Assembly (NCBI RefSeq): GCF_020734105.1
Contig: NZ_JAJAFR010000005.1
Coordinates: forward strand, 1-64,000
DNA length: 64,000 bases
From: Alkalihalobacillus deserti
Lineage (GTDB): Bacteria > Bacillota > Bacilli > Bacillales > Bacillaceae_D
Direction of reading: 5' to 3'
A program made the position numbers and the translations under genes. Below are positions 12,004-21,829 of this stretch, in pieces. Under the pieces are notes generated by a model, which saw only the letters and a program-made list of their open reading frames with translations, was not told where the DNA came from and made no database searches. Position 1 is the first letter of the stretch. Each line of letters opens with the position of its first letter.

Positions 12004-12351
12004 ATGAGGAAAGAGCAACGGATCAAAACAACTGAAGAATTTTCGCAAGTTTTTAAAAAAGGTCATTCCGTTGCAAATAGGCAATTTGTTCTTTATGCGC
12101 TTCCTAAAGAAGGACAGGCTTCTTTGAGACTTGGTCTTTCTGTGAGTAAAAAAGTAGGGAATGCAGTAATTAGAAATCAAGTGAAACGTTACATACGTGA
12201 AGTGTTCCGTTTGAAAGAAGAAATTCTTTTAGGTGGTAACGATTACATTGTTATTGCGAGAAAGCCAGCAGCAACGATGGATTTTTTTGAAGTGGAAAAA
12301 AGCTTACTTCATGTTTTGAAAAAGGCACATGTCTTAAAAAAAGTGAAGTAG
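12004..12351 (+). CDS. rnpA: Ribonuclease P protein component
   Basis: RnpA is the protein cofactor of RNase P, which trims tRNA 5' ends. The 115-residue basic protein carries the family motif [10 protein letters not shown] and the conserved N-terminal [18 protein letters not shown]. It lies between rpmH and yidC as in most bacteria. The ATG follows TTGAGGAGTGTAGAAG. Confidence 0.97.
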   Translation: MRKEQRIKTTEEFSQVFKKGHSVANRQFVLYALPKEGQASLRLGLSVSKKVGNAVIRNQVKRYIREVFRLKEEILLGGNDYIVIARKPAATMDFFEVEKSLLHVLKKAHVLKKVK

Positions 12352-12415
12352 CGTTGATTATAGTTTATTAAGTAATCATTTATATGAAGGAACTCAAAAG
12401 ACAGGAGGAGAAAAC

Positions 12416-13207
12416 GTGCTGAAAAAATTTGGCTTGATTGCCATGGTCGTAGGGCTTCTTATTGTGATGACAGGGTGTAATATGGAAGAACCGATCACGA
12501 AGGATAGTACAGGTTTTTGGGATTCCTATCTAGTTTATCCTTTATCATGGTTGATCATTTATTTTGCAGACCTTTTTAATAATAACTTTGGGTTATCGAT
12601 TATTGTGGTAACCATTCTAATACGTATAGTACTTTTACCGTTAATGATTAAACAAACAAAGAGTGCAAAAGCAATGCAAGCGATTCAACCGGAAATGCAA
12701 AAGCTTCGTGAAAAATATAGCGCTAAAGATCAAAAGACTCAGCAAAAGCTTCAACAAGAAATGATGGGGATGTTCCAAGAACATGGTGTTAACCCTTTAG
12801 CTGGTTGTTTGCCACTGCTCGTTCAAATGCCGATCTTACTTGCATTTTATCATGCGATTATGCGTACAGGTGAAATTGGCAATCAACCATTCTTATGGTT
12901 GGAGCTAGGAACTCCTGATCCAATCTTCCTACTTCCAGTTGTTGCAGCGATCACGACGTTTATTCAACAAAAGATGATGATGGTACAGGATAATCCACAA
13001 ATGCGCATCTTATTGTATGTGATGCCGATTATGATTTTGGTATTTGCTCTGTTCTTCCCAGCTGCTCTTACTCTTTATTGGGTAGTAGGTAATCTCTTTA
13101 TGATTGCTCAAACTTATTTTATCACTGGGCCTAATGTCGGGAAACAGACTGATGAAAAGGCTATCGGTAAACAGACTAAGGCAAAAACAGGAGGTAAAAA
13201 GAAGTGA
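12416..13207 (+). CDS. yidC: Membrane protein insertase YidC/SpoIIIJ (lipoprotein)
   Basis: YidC/Oxa1 proteins insert and fold membrane proteins; the Bacillus paralogue at this locus, SpoIIIJ, is also needed for sigma-G activation in the forespore. The protein has 263 residues with a lipoprotein signal ending in the lipobox VMTGC (Cys21), five predicted membrane spans and a basic, Lys-rich tail. [20 protein letters not shown] is the cytoplasmic loop and [15 protein letters not shown] is the family core. The start is GTG behind AGGAGGAG. Its stop overlaps the start of jag. Confidence 0.95.
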   Translation: MLKKFGLIAMVVGLLIVMTGCNMEEPITKDSTGFWDSYLVYPLSWLIIYFADLFNNNFGLSIIVVTILIRIVLLPLMIKQTKSAKAMQAIQPEMQKLREKYSAKDQKTQQKLQQEMMGMFQEHGVNPLAGCLPLLVQMPILLAFYHAIMRTGEIGNQPFLWLELGTPDPIFLLPVVAAITTFIQQKMMMVQDNPQMRILLYVMPIMILVFALFFPAALTLYWVVGNLFMIAQTYFITGPNVGKQTDEKAIGKQTKAKTGGKKK

Positions 13208-13827
13208 CTTATATAACTGTATCAGGAAAAACAATCGAAGAGGCTATTGCAAAAGCGATCACTGAGTTGCAAACAACCAGAGAGCAACTTTCCTATCGTG
13301 TTCTTTCGGAGCCGAAAAAAGGTTTTTTAGGTATTATTGGTTCAAAGCCTGCACGTATTGAAGCCCGAGTTCTTCCTGATTCGGTTGAATTAGCTCAAAC
13401 CTTTTTACAAACAACGGTATCATTGATGGGGCAAGAAACAATGATCACCAGAACAGATTCTAACCAAAAAATTCTTTTTCAGCTGTCTGGAAGTGATGAC
13501 TCTGGTCGTTTAATAGGAAAGAGAGGTCAAACACTTGAATCTTTAGAGTATTTGACCAATCTTGTTTGTAATCGCGGTGAGCAAAAATTTCGAAGAATTG
13601 AATTAGATATCGGGGATTACCGTGAACGACGTAAGCAAACGCTTGAACAGTTAGCATTAAGAGTAGCTGATAAAGTCAAGACTCAGAAACAAGCTTCAAC
13701 TTTAGAGCCAATGAACGCACTTGAACGTAAAATTGTTCATGAGACGCTTAAATCTGTGCATCGTGTTGAAACAAAGTCTCGAGGCAGTGGCGTAAACCGA
13801 CATATTGTCGTAGTGTATAAAGGTTGA
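13204..13827 (+). CDS. jag: RNA-binding protein Jag (KhpB)
   Basis: The protein has three domains: an N-terminal Jag domain (1-50, [14 protein letters not shown]), a KH domain with [19 protein letters not shown] and a C-terminal R3H domain with [13 protein letters not shown]. KhpB binds RNA, is linked to cell elongation and division in Gram-positive bacteria, and is paired with yidC. The GTG start overlaps the yidC stop (GTGA), so translation is coupled. A strong terminator follows. Confidence 0.95.
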   Translation: MTYITVSGKTIEEAIAKAITELQTTREQLSYRVLSEPKKGFLGIIGSKPARIEARVLPDSVELAQTFLQTTVSLMGQETMITRTDSNQKILFQLSGSDDSGRLIGKRGQTLESLEYLTNLVCNRGEQKFRRIELDIGDYRERRKQTLEQLALRVADKVKTQKQASTLEPMNALERKIVHETLKSVHRVETKSRGSGVNRHIVVVYKG

Positions 13828-13880
13828 TGTCAATCAATTGTGAATGAGCGTTTTATTGTCCATACACACACGAGTTTAGT

Positions 13881-13919
13881 AAGAAAATCCTCTATCGGTT
13901 AGATAGAGGATTTTCTTTA
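13881..13919 (+). terminator. jag terminator
   Basis: A 16 bp perfect stem, AAGAAAATCCTCTATC with GATAGAGGATTTTCTT, encloses a 5 nt loop. The T-rich right arm serves as the U tract. Confidence 0.85.
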
Positions 13920-14083
13920 CATTTGCTTGAGGAGAAGCTTCCTTTGTCGTTCGTGGTATTTCTATGGTTGCTGTGATATTCTAGAGTTTTAAAGAAAGAA
14001 GCGAATTGAAGCTATAGGTTGATTAAATAAAGTCGATACTAGTTATTAATAGATGGTGATATACGAACGAGGGGTGAAAATAA

Positions 14084-15460
14084 GTGGAGTTTGATACAAT
14101 TGCTGCGATATCAACGGCGTTAGGTGAAGGGGCTATTGGAATCGTTCGTTTAAGTGGTGATGAAGCTATTGCGATTGCCGATAAATTATATAAAGGCAAA
14201 GATTCACTTTCTGAGGTTCCGTCACACTCGATTGTGTACGGACATATCGTAGATGCTACTACGGGTGAGCGCGTAGAAGAAGCAATGGTGTCTGTGATGC
14301 GTGCTCCAAGGACCTTTACACGTGAAAATATAGTTGAAATTAATTGTCATGGTGGAATCATGTCAGTTAATCGAGTTTTACAACTTACGTTAAAGTATGG
14401 AGCAAGATTAGCTGAACCTGGGGAATTTACGAAAAGAGCTTTTTTAAATGGGCGTATTGATTTATCACAAGCTGAAGGTGTCATCGATTTAATTCGTGCC
14501 AAAACAGATCGTGCCATGAATGTCGCACTTAATCAACTGGATGGTAAACTTTCTAAAAAAGTTCAAGTGCTAAGACAAGCGTTGCTTGAAACGGTTGCTT
14601 CTGTAGAGGTAAATATTGATTATCCTGAGTATGATGCAGAAGTAGTCACTCACAGTCTCTTGCAAGAAAAAGCACAATTTGTCATTCGTGAAATTGATGG
14701 GTTGTTAGCAACTGCCGCTCAAGGAAAAATTTTGCGAGAAGGTCTTTCCACTGTCATTATTGGAAGACCAAACGTTGGAAAATCCTCTTTATTGAACAGT
14801 TTAGTGCATGAAAATAAAGCCATTGTCACTGATGTTCCAGGTACAACTAGAGATGTCATTGAGGAATATGTGAATGTACGCGGTGTTCCATTACGTCTTG
14901 TTGATACAGCTGGGATTCGAGAAACTGAAGATATCGTTGAACGAATTGGCGTTGAACGTTCAAGAGAAGTGTTAAAAAAAGCGGATCTAATTCTTTTAGT
15001 GTTAAACTATGGGGAAGAGCTGTCGCCAGAAGATGAAGCGCTCTTTGAAGCGGTAGAAAAGATGAATGCCATTATTATTGTTAATAAAACGGATGTCGAA
15101 CAAAAGATTGACCTTGAGGCAGTTCAAACATTAGCAGCTAAAAGGCCTATCGTAACTACATCCCTTTTACGTGATGAAGGGGTTGAACAGCTTGAGCAGG
15201 CTATTGCTGATTTATTTTTTGAAGGTGAAATAGAAGGTGCAGATGTGACCTATGTGTCAAATACTAGACATATTGCTCTTTTAGAACAAGCGAAAACGAC
15301 CATTCAAGACGCATTAGAGGCTATTGAAATGGGCGTGCCAATTGATATAGTCCAAATAGATGTAACAAGAACATGGGAACTGTTAGGTGAGATTATTGGA
15401 GATAGTGTTCAAGAAAGTTTAATTGATCAACTGTTTTCACAGTTCTGTTTAGGGAAATAA
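14084..15460 (+). CDS. mnmE: tRNA modification GTPase MnmE
   Basis: MnmE works with MnmG to place carboxymethylaminomethyl groups on wobble U34 of tRNAs. The N-terminal tetrahydrofolate-binding domain begins [20 protein letters not shown]. The inserted G domain shows G1 [10 protein letters not shown]3 [10 protein letters not shown] and G4 NKTD. The protein ends FCLGK with the conserved catalytic Cys. Length 458 is standard. It starts at GTG behind GAGGGGTG, 37 nt before mnmG. Confidence 0.97.
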   Translation: MEFDTIAAISTALGEGAIGIVRLSGDEAIAIADKLYKGKDSLSEVPSHSIVYGHIVDATTGERVEEAMVSVMRAPRTFTRENIVEINCHGGIMSVNRVLQLTLKYGARLAEPGEFTKRAFLNGRIDLSQAEGVIDLIRAKTDRAMNVALNQLDGKLSKKVQVLRQALLETVASVEVNIDYPEYDAEVVTHSLLQEKAQFVIREIDGLLATAAQGKILREGLSTVIIGRPNVGKSSLLNSLVHENKAIVTDVPGTTRDVIEEYVNVRGVPLRLVDTAGIRETEDIVERIGVERSREVLKKADLILLVLNYGEELSPEDEALFEAVEKMNAIIIVNKTDVEQKIDLEAVQTLAAKRPIVTTSLLRDEGVEQLEQAIADLFFEGEIEGADVTYVSNTRHIALLEQAKTTIQDALEAIEMGVPIDIVQIDVTRTWELLGEIIGDSVQESLIDQLFSQFCLGK

Positions 15461-15497
15461 AACAGATGTAACGATCTGTTTACTAAGGAGGCTTTAA

Positions 15498-17387
15498 ATG
15501 ATGAATTACAATGGTGGAGAGTTTGACGTAATTGTGGTTGGAGCAGGACATGCAGGGGTTGAATCCGGTCTTGCGGCAGCGAGAATGGGTGCAAATACCC
15601 TCATGTTAACATTGAATTTAGATGCAGTAGCGTACATGCCGTGTAACCCTTCAGTTGGCGGACCAGCTAAAGGGATTGTCGTCAGGGAGATCGATGCACT
15701 TGGGGGAGAAATGGCTCGGAACATTGATAAAACGCATATTCAAATGCGGATGCTCAATACGGGAAAAGGGCCTGCTGTCCGTGCATTACGTGCGCAAGCA
15801 GATAAGTACATGTATCAGCATGAAATGAAAAAGACGATTGAAGAAACAGAAAATTTGTTACTACGCCAGGGGATGGTCGAACGCCTCATCGTTGAAGATG
15901 GGATTTGTAAAGGAGTTATTACAAACACGGGAGCTGAGTACCGTGCCAAAGCAGTTGTAATTACAACTGGAACCTACTTAAGAGGAAAGATCATCATTGG
16001 TGACTTAGCTTACGAGAGTGGTCCTAATAATATGCAGCCATCTGTACAGTTGTCCTATCATTTAAAAGAACTTGGCTTTGATTTAGTTCGATTTAAAACA
16101 GGAACACCACCACGTGTTAACGGAAGTACGATTGATTATTCTCAAACGGAAATTCAACCAGGTGATGATAAACCTCGTGCTTTCTCATATGAAACAACAA
16201 AGTATATTACCGATCAAATCCCTTGCTGGTTAACATACACGAGTGAGGACACTCATCAGATTATTAATAATAACTTGAGTCGATCTCCAATGTACTCTGG
16301 CATGATTGAAGGAACAGGCCCACGTTATTGTCCTTCTATTGAAGATAAAATCGTCCGCTTTAATGATAAACCTCGTCATCAAATTTTCCTTGAGCCTGAA
16401 GGAAGAAATACGTCAGAAGTCTACGTACAAGGGCTATCAACGAGTTTGCCTGAGGATGTTCAGTTAGAAATGTTAAAAACAGTTCCTGGTTTACAAAATG
16501 TCCGGATGATGCGTCCTGGATATGCGATTGAATACGATGCGATTGTTCCTACTCAATTATGGCCGACGCTCGAGACAAAAAAGGTACCTGGATTGTTCAC
16601 TGCTGGTCAAATCAACGGGACTTCTGGTTATGAAGAAGCTGCAGGGCAAGGGACAATGGCAGGGATTAATGCTGCATTGAAAGCAAGAGGCGAAGAGGGT
16701 CTCATTCTTGACCGGTCTGAAGCATACATCGGAGTATTGATCGATGATTTAGTGACAAAAGGAACGAATGAACCATACCGACTGTTAACATCTCGTGCAG
16801 AGTACCGCTTGCTCTTGCGTCATGATAATGCTGATCTTCGCTTGACAGAAATAGGGTTTAAAATTGGTCTTATCAAGAAAGAACGCTATGATCGCTTCTT
16901 GAAAAAGAAAGATCAAATTACCAAAGAAAAAGCCCGTTTAGAAGCCATCATTGTGAAGCCATCACCTGAAGTAAAGCAGTTATTAGAAGATACAGGCTCT
17001 TCACCGATACAAGAAGCAATCCGCGCAACAATGCTGCTAAAACGCCCTGAACTAACGTATAAAGACGTAGCGAAGGTGCTAGAAGCACCAGAAGAAGCGA
17101 TTTCAGAGGATATAGCTGAACAAGTAGAAATACAAGTGAAGTATGAAGGCTACATTGAAAAGCAACTTCAACAAGTCGAGCGTTCGAAGAAAATGGAAAA
17201 CAAAAAAATACCTGAGGATCTTGATTACTCTGCAATTCATGGATTAGCAACAGAGGCTAGACAAAAATTGGCGCAAGTTCGTCCGTTATCTGTCGGACAA
17301 GCGACGCGGGTATCGGGGGTAAATCCTGCAGATGTTTCGATCTTGCTTGTATACCTCGAACAAGGTCGATTAGCAAAAACTAAATAG
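15498..17387 (+). CDS. mnmG: tRNA uridine-5-carboxymethylaminomethyl modification enzyme MnmG
   Basis: MnmG is the FAD and NADH-dependent partner of MnmE. The dinucleotide-binding motif [17 protein letters not shown] is at residues 15-31, and the family blocks [27 protein letters not shown] and [16 protein letters not shown] are present. The 629-residue length matches the long form. The C-terminal half ends with the [10 protein letters not shown] segment that contacts MnmE. AAGGAGG precedes the ATG. Confidence 0.97.
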   Translation: MMNYNGGEFDVIVVGAGHAGVESGLAAARMGANTLMLTLNLDAVAYMPCNPSVGGPAKGIVVREIDALGGEMARNIDKTHIQMRMLNTGKGPAVRALRAQADKYMYQHEMKKTIEETENLLLRQGMVERLIVEDGICKGVITNTGAEYRAKAVVITTGTYLRGKIIIGDLAYESGPNNMQPSVQLSYHLKELGFDLVRFKTGTPPRVNGSTIDYSQTEIQPGDDKPRAFSYETTKYITDQIPCWLTYTSEDTHQIINNNLSRSPMYSGMIEGTGPRYCPSIEDKIVRFNDKPRHQIFLEPEGRNTSEVYVQGLSTSLPEDVQLEMLKTVPGLQNVRMMRPGYAIEYDAIVPTQLWPTLETKKVPGLFTAGQINGTSGYEEAAGQGTMAGINAALKARGEEGLILDRSEAYIGVLIDDLVTKGTNEPYRLLTSRAEYRLLLRHDNADLRLTEIGFKIGLIKKERYDRFLKKKDQITKEKARLEAIIVKPSPEVKQLLEDTGSSPIQEAIRATMLLKRPELTYKDVAKVLEAPEEAISEDIAEQVEIQVKYEGYIEKQLQQVERSKKMENKKIPEDLDYSAIHGLATEARQKLAQVRPLSVGQATRVSGVNPADVSILLVYLEQGRLAKTK

Positions 17388-17416
17388 ATGTTGGTAAAAC
17401 CTTTTATTAGCATTAA

Positions 17417-17512
17417 GCAATGAGTGCAGCCGCTGCAACAGATTTTGAGGATTGCCTCACTGATAACTTTGAGTGGTTTCTTATAGTGCCTTGCAGCGTG
17501 CAGTGCCATTGC
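17417..17512 (+). repeat. Structured intergenic repeat element, copy c
   Basis: It begins GCAATGAGTGCAGCCGCTGC and ends CAGTGCCATTGC. The outer stem GCAATG/CATTGC and the second stem GCTGCAA/TTGCAGC are perfect. The distal part folds as ATTGCCTCACTGAT with complementary segments less clearly than in copies e and f. It occupies the mnmG-rsmG gap; no separate long hairpin precedes this copy. Confidence 0.6.
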
Positions 17513-17554
17513 CTTTTTATTTTGATTTATATTACGCATAGATGGAGAGTTGTT

Positions 17555-18268
17555 ATGAGCAAAAACCAATTCATTTCTCTGTTAGAAGAAAAAGGAATCA
17601 GTCTCACATCCAAACAAGAAAACCAGTTTCAATTGTATTATAAGTTGCTTGTTGAGTGGAATGAAAAGATGAATCTAACTGCTATAGTAGAAGAAGATGA
17701 TGTGTATTTAAAGCATTTTTATGACTCAATTGCAGCTAGTTTTTATTATGAATTTAAAGCAGGTCAGCATTTAATTGATGTAGGAGCAGGAGCGGGTTTC
17801 CCTAGCATTCCCTTGAAAATTATTTACCCTGATGTTCATGTTAGTATTGTTGATTCACTAAAAAAGCGGATTGGTTTTTTAGATCATTTAGCGAGTGAAT
17901 TAAAGCTTGAGGGAGTTTCCTTCTACCATGACCGCGCAGAAACGTTCGGCCAAAACCCTGAGCATAGAGAACAATATGATATCGTAACGGCACGTGCAGT
18001 CGCCCGTCTTTCTGTTCTTTCTGAGCTGTGTTTACCTTTAGTGAAAGTCAAAGGAGACTTCATCGCAATGAAAGGTGCAGGCACTGCAGAAGAAGTCATC
18101 AATGCAAAAAAAGCAATCAGCGTCTTAGGGGGAAAGCTGGTATCTGATGAATCGTTTGTTCTACCAATTGAAGAAAGTGAACGTCACATTGTGAGAATTC
18201 AAAAAGAAAAACAAACACCTAAAAAGTATCCGCGAAAACCAGGGATGCCTAATAAGACACCATTATAG
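17555..18268 (+). CDS. rsmG: 16S rRNA (guanine-N7) methyltransferase RsmG
   Basis: RsmG (GidB) methylates G527 of 16S rRNA with S-adenosylmethionine; its loss gives low-level streptomycin resistance. The SAM-binding loop is [16 protein letters not shown], and [18 protein letters not shown] is a family block. The frame is open from 17420, but I place the start at 17555 because GGAGAG lies 7 nt upstream and this gives 237 residues, the family length, starting [14 protein letters not shown]. Confidence 0.95.
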   Translation: MSKNQFISLLEEKGISLTSKQENQFQLYYKLLVEWNEKMNLTAIVEEDDVYLKHFYDSIAASFYYEFKAGQHLIDVGAGAGFPSIPLKIIYPDVHVSIVDSLKKRIGFLDHLASELKLEGVSFYHDRAETFGQNPEHREQYDIVTARAVARLSVLSELCLPLVKVKGDFIAMKGAGTAEEVINAKKAISVLGGKLVSDESFVLPIEESERHIVRIQKEKQTPKKYPRKPGMPNKTPL

Positions 18269-18572
18269 TTGGTAGCTAAAAAGGCAGTTAAAGATCATTT
18301 GATTTTCTACAGAATACCCCATTGTTTTATAAAGACTCTGGACTCGGTAGGTTATAGGTTGGAGAGGCTTGTACACCAATATGGCTAGTTCGGCGGTCTC
18401 ATCGTGAATAAAAAATGAGAGAATTTCGTCGCTTTTCGACCTTGCCGTCAGTAAGTTTTTCTTGACGCTGCAGGGCGTCCAAGGATATAAATGAAGTAGG
18501 AAGAAAAGAAGGAATTCAAGCGCGGATGTCGAAACTAGAAAGACGGTTACTATCAGAAGGTGGTGTCAGGCG
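18269..18572 (+). promoter_or_regulatory. rsmG-noc gap with probable noc promoter and a short leader frame
   Basis: A likely sigma-A promoter is TTGACG (18462-18467), an 18 nt spacer and TATAAA (18486-18491). After it, a 16-codon frame starts at ATG 18526 ([16 protein letters not shown]) and its TGA overlaps the noc ATG (ATGA, 18573-18576). The in-frame extension upstream also looks protein-like, so it may be the tail of a lost gene. No other gene is seen. Confidence 0.4.
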
Positions 18573-19439
18573 ATGAAGCAACCGTTTTCACGCCTTTTTG
18601 GCTTTAGTGATAAGCAACAGGCAGAGGTTGAAGTTAGTGGAAACGAAGAAGTAATTGAAAGTAGCAATGAAGAAGTAAGAGAAATCAATATATCAGATAT
18701 AGTCCCTAATCGTTTTCAACCACGCACCGTGTTTGATCAGGAAAGAATTGATGAATTGGCTCAAACGATTCGTACTCATGGGGTGATCCAGCCAATTGTC
18801 GTACGAGAACGTGATGGCAACTTCGAAATAATTGCTGGAGAAAGAAGATGGCGTGCAGTTACAAAGCTTGGTTGGGAAACTATCCCAGCTTTAGTGAAAG
18901 ATTTCAATGATTCGCAAACGGCCTCCATTGCATTAATTGAAAACCTTCAAAGAGAAGGCTTGACTGCAATAGAAGAAGCGATGGCATATGCTAAATTAAT
19001 TGAACTGCACGGGCTAACACAGGAAAGTCTGGCGCAACGATTAGGAAAAGGGCAGTCAACGGTTGCCAATAAATTAAGATTGCTTAACTTACCAGAAGCT
19101 GTACAAAATGCGATACTGGACCGTAAAATTTCAGAACGGCATGCACGTGCATTACTGTCGTTGAAAAATAGCGAACTACAGATTAAGCTTTTAGAGGAAG
19201 TTATTGAGAAGCATTTAAATGTAAAACAAACAGAGGAACGAGTAAAGTTTATTCTTGAGGGACAAGCCCCTCCTAAGAAAAAGCCAACCCGCAAATCTTA
19301 TTCAAAGGACATGAGAATTGCGATGAATACCATACGTCAATCGGTCGATATGGTAGTAAAAAGTGGTTTACATGTAGATACGGACGAAGAAGAGAATGAT
19401 GAATTTTATCAATTTACAATTCGAATTCCGAAAAAATAA
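18573..19439 (+). CDS. noc: Nucleoid occlusion protein Noc
   Basis: Noc is a ParB paralogue that binds many chromosomal sites, attaches DNA to the membrane and blocks FtsZ assembly over the nucleoid. The N-terminal [11 protein letters not shown] is the short amphipathic membrane-binding helix of Noc. The CTPase/ParB domain has [20 protein letters not shown] and ENLQREGL. The helix-turn-helix is [18 protein letters not shown]. The 288-residue length is standard. GAAGGTGG precedes the start. It lies two genes upstream of the ParB homologue spo0J, as in Bacillus. Confidence 0.95.
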   Translation: MKQPFSRLFGFSDKQQAEVEVSGNEEVIESSNEEVREINISDIVPNRFQPRTVFDQERIDELAQTIRTHGVIQPIVVRERDGNFEIIAGERRWRAVTKLGWETIPALVKDFNDSQTASIALIENLQREGLTAIEEAMAYAKLIELHGLTQESLAQRLGKGQSTVANKLRLLNLPEAVQNAILDRKISERHARALLSLKNSELQIKLLEEVIEKHLNVKQTEERVKFILEGQAPPKKKPTRKSYSKDMRIAMNTIRQSVDMVVKSGLHVDTDEEENDEFYQFTIRIPKK

Positions 19440-19470
19440 TCTATCTTTACTGATAGGTTATTTTTTTATA

Positions 19471-19513
19471 GAGCAAGTACAAAAAGGGTGAACTTCCCTT
19501 TTTGTACTTGCTC
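19471..19513 (+). terminator. Long perfect hairpin after noc
   Basis: GAGCAAGTACAAAAAGGG (19471-19488) pairs perfectly over 18 bp with 19496-19513 around a 7 nt loop. A shorter terminator CTATC/GATAG plus T run (19441-19469) lies just before it. The hairpin abuts the repeat element at 19517. Most of it is copied again at 19625-19665. Confidence 0.7.
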
Positions 19514-19516
19514 GAA

Positions 19517-19598
19517 GCAATGAGCAAAGCCGCTGCAAAGGTCTTAAGCCAATTCGAGCGATCTTCTCGGATAGGCGCGCAGCGAGCGGAGCCATTGC
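19517..19598 (+). repeat. Structured intergenic repeat element, copy d
   Basis: It begins GCAATGAGCAAAGCCGCTGC and ends GCGAGCGGAGCCATTGC. Stems: GCAATG/CATTGC, GCTGC/GCAGC and GCCAATTCGAG/CTCGGATAGGC. The third stem differs in sequence from copies e and f but keeps pairing. A 41 nt direct repeat with one mismatch (19475-19515 and 19625-19665), made of the preceding hairpin, flanks the copy. Confidence 0.75.
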
Positions 19599-19824
19599 CG
19601 CACCGCATATCAAGAGAAGCCCGAAAGTACAAAAAGGGTGAACTTCCCTTTTTATACTTGCTCGACGAATGAAAATTCTGAACAATCTACATAAGACAGA
19701 CTGTTGAGTGTTGGAATATAAATAGAACATTTGTTTCATTTTACATAACTTTGTAAAAACGATAGTCGAAAATTGTGTTAAAATAAAAGACGAGTTGGAG
19801 TTTGAATGGAAAAGAGGTGACAGC

Positions 19825-20598
19825 GTGGCCAAAATCATTGCTGTAGCAAATCAAAAAGGTGGTGTCGGAAAAACGACAACCTCCGTTAATTTAAGTGCTT
19901 GTTTAGCGCATATCGGTAAAAGAGTATTACTTGTTGATATTGACCCACAGGGAAACGCGACGAGTGGAGTTGGTATTGATAAGGGTGATGTTGACGAATG
20001 TGTTTATGACATTCTTGTGGACGATGTTGAAGCCTCAAAAGTAATTAAATCGACATCTATGGAACGCTTGGATGTTTTGCCTTCAACCATTCAATTGTCA
20101 GGTGCTGAAATCGAACTTGTTCCAACGATTTCGCGTGAAGTCCGCTTGAAGAGGGCCCTTGCTAGTGTTTCAGATAACTATGATTATGTCTTTATTGATT
20201 GCCCGCCATCGTTAGGCTTATTAACCATAAATGCTTTAACTGCTTCAGATTCTGTGCTGATTCCAGTTCAGTGTGAGTATTACGCACTTGAGGGATTAAG
20301 TCAGTTACTAAATACAGTTCGTCTCGTACAAAAACATTTAAATACGAACCTTGGAATTGAAGGGGTCTTACTGACGATGTTAGATGCACGAACCAATTTA
20401 GGGATCCAAGTAATTGATGAAGTGAAAAAATATTTCCGTGAGAAAGTATTTGATACAATCATCCCACGAAATGTCAGGTTGGGAGAAGCACCGAGTCATG
20501 GCGAGCCTATTATTACGTATGATCCTAAGTCAAGGGGAGCGGAAGTATATTTAGATCTAGCAAAGGAAGTGGTTGCGAGTGGCGAAAGGGTTAGGTAA
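19825..20598 (+). CDS. soj: Chromosome partitioning ATPase Soj (ParA)
   Basis: Soj is a ParA/MinD-type ATPase that regulates DnaA and works with Spo0J in origin segregation. The deviant Walker A is KGGVGKTTT with the signature Lys. Walker B is YDYVFIDCPPSLGLL. I start at GTG 19825 (AKIIAVANQKGG) rather than the upstream ATG at 19795 because AAAGAGGTGA lies just before it and this gives 257 residues, the family size. The stop overlaps the beginning of spo0J, so they form one operon. Confidence 0.96.
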   Translation: MAKIIAVANQKGGVGKTTTSVNLSACLAHIGKRVLLVDIDPQGNATSGVGIDKGDVDECVYDILVDDVEASKVIKSTSMERLDVLPSTIQLSGAEIELVPTISREVRLKRALASVSDNYDYVFIDCPPSLGLLTINALTASDSVLIPVQCEYYALEGLSQLLNTVRLVQKHLNTNLGIEGVLLTMLDARTNLGIQVIDEVKKYFREKVFDTIIPRNVRLGEAPSHGEPIITYDPKSRGAEVYLDLAKEVVASGERVR

Positions 20599-21433
20599 AG
20601 GATTACAAGCACTTTTTCCTGAACATAAGGAAGAAGAGAACAATGATAAAGTTGAGCAAATTGCTATTTCAGATTTACGTCCAAATCCTTATCAACCGCG
20701 AAAGACGTTTTCTAAAGAAGCAATTACAGAGCTCGCAGATTCAATTGAACAGCATGGAATCCTGCAACCAATTATTGCAAGAAAAAGCATTAAAGGATAT
20801 GAGATTGTTGTAGGGGAGCGCCGGCTTCGTGCAGCGAAGCAAGCTGGATTAAAAGAAGTTCCTGTTGTTGTTAAAGAACTAGATGAGCAAAAAATGATGG
20901 AATTCGCCTTGATTGAAAACTTGCAGCGTGAAGATTTAAACCCAATTGAGGAAGCGATTGCGTATGAAAAATTAATGGAGCATTTAAAGGTGACACAAGA
21001 ACAATTAGCTGAGCGCGTTGGTAAGAGTCGTCCTCATATTGCTAATCACTTACGTTTATTAAATCTCCCTCAAGTAGTTCAACAATTTATGTCGGATGGC
21101 AAGCTTTCAATGGGGCATGGACGAGCTCTTCTTGGATTAAAGGAAAAACAAAAATTGTCGATTTTACTTGAAAAGATATTAAAAGAGAAGTTAAGCGTCA
21201 GAGAAGTTGAGGAACTAGTCAATCAACTAAATAACCATGTTTCACGTGAAACAAAACGCAAAAAAATCACTCTTTCACCGTTTTTGAAAGAAAGACAAGA
21301 TGTATTGCGAACGAGGTTAGGAACTTCTGTTGCGATTAAACCAGGTAAGAAAAAAGGTAAAATAGAAATTGATTATTTTTCAGAAGATGATCTAGACAGA
21401 ATCGTGCAATTGCTCGAATCGGACAACTTTTAA
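20579..21433 (+). CDS. spo0J: Chromosome partitioning protein Spo0J (ParB)
   Basis: Spo0J binds parS, slides on DNA as a CTP-dependent clamp and loads SMC. The N-terminal MAKGLGKGLQALF binds Soj. The CTP-binding motifs are GERRLRAAKQAG and ENLQREDLNPIEEA. The helix-turn-helix is GKSRPHIANHLRLLNLP, followed by a C-terminal dimerisation domain. I take GTG 20579 because this makes the conserved MAKGLGKG start; TTG 20573 would add two residues. The gene overlaps soj and contains its own parS. Confidence 0.96.
   Translation: MAKGLGKGLQALFPEHKEEENNDKVEQIAISDLRPNPYQPRKTFSKEAITELADSIEQHGILQPIIARKSIKGYEIVVGERRLRAAKQAGLKEVPVVVKELDEQKMMEFALIENLQREDLNPIEEAIAYEKLMEHLKVTQEQLAERVGKSRPHIANHLRLLNLPQVVQQFMSDGKLSMGHGRALLGLKEKQKLSILLEKILKEKLSVREVEELVNQLNNHVSRETKRKKITLSPFLKERQDVLRTRLGTSVAIKPGKKKGKIEIDYFSEDDLDRIVQLLESDNF
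21238..21253. other. parS centromere site
   Basis: TGTTTCACGTGAAACA is an exact 16 bp match to the canonical Bacillus parS palindrome. It lies within the coding sequence of spo0J, as one of the B. subtilis sites does. It is about 10 kb from oriC, the expected place for ParB loading. Confidence 0.97.
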
Positions 21434-21443
21434 TAATATTAAA

Positions 21444-21548
21444 GAGGGTAACTCAAAGTCCAACCTAACTACAGTACTTGAATGTGGAATCTCATCTTTC
21501 AACGTATGATGGTAAGGAAGAACAATTTTCTGAGTAACCTTCTTTTTT
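21444..21548 (+). repeat. Terminator-like repeat GAGGGTAACTCA...TGAGTAACC after spo0J
   Basis: GAGGGTAACTCA (21444-21455) pairs with TGAGTAACCTTC (21531-21542) across about 75 nt, followed by a T run. The same ends, GAGGGTGACTCA and TGAGTTAACCTCG, enclose a similar interval after the M23 peptidase gene (38333-38424). Each follows a stop codon and likely acts as a transcription end. Confidence 0.5.
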
Positions 21549-21594
21549 AGAGCTATAGGAAAAAGGTCGCTCTTCACCTTTTTCCTATAGCTCT
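21549..21594 (+). terminator. Long perfect hairpin before repeat copy e
   Basis: A 19 bp perfect stem, 21549-21567 with 21576-21594, around an 8 nt loop. It abuts the repeat element. Most of it is repeated at 21711-21746, on the other side of the element. Confidence 0.7.
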
Positions 21595-21596
21595 AA

Positions 21597-21679
21597 GCAA
21601 TGAGCAGAGCCGCTGCAATCTTTTAAGCCTGTTGCGAGCGGTTTTCTCGCGACAGGCGCGCAGCGAGCGGAGCCATTGC
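21597..21679 (+). repeat. Structured intergenic repeat element, copy e
   Basis: It begins GCAATGAGCAGAGCCGCTGC and ends GCGAGCGGAGCCATTGC. Stems: GCAATG/CATTGC, GCTGC/GCAGC and a 12 bp GCCTGTTGCGAG/CTCGCGACAGGC with one mismatch. The rest of the 396 nt gap between spo0J and the next gene holds the two hairpins above, the second hairpin copy and a region before the gene start with no further features. Confidence 0.75.
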
Positions 21680-21829
21680 AACTTCATTTACTAGAACAAA
21701 ATCAAATAAAAAAAGGTCGCTCTTCACCTTTTTCCTATAGCTCTAATTCAGGAACGAAACAAGATAATAGAGAAGGACACCATGACCTTTACAGAACACG
21801 CTACTAAAAGATGAAAGGAACCATATAAA

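Noticed and set aside
18573-19439. Noc-binding sites near noc
   Set aside because: I looked for the ATTTCCCGGGAAAT-type palindrome in the window by eye and did not find one.
21549-21746. Inverted and direct repeats as a CRISPR array
   Set aside because: Only two copies, with a conserved element between rather than variable spacers, and no cas genes in the window.
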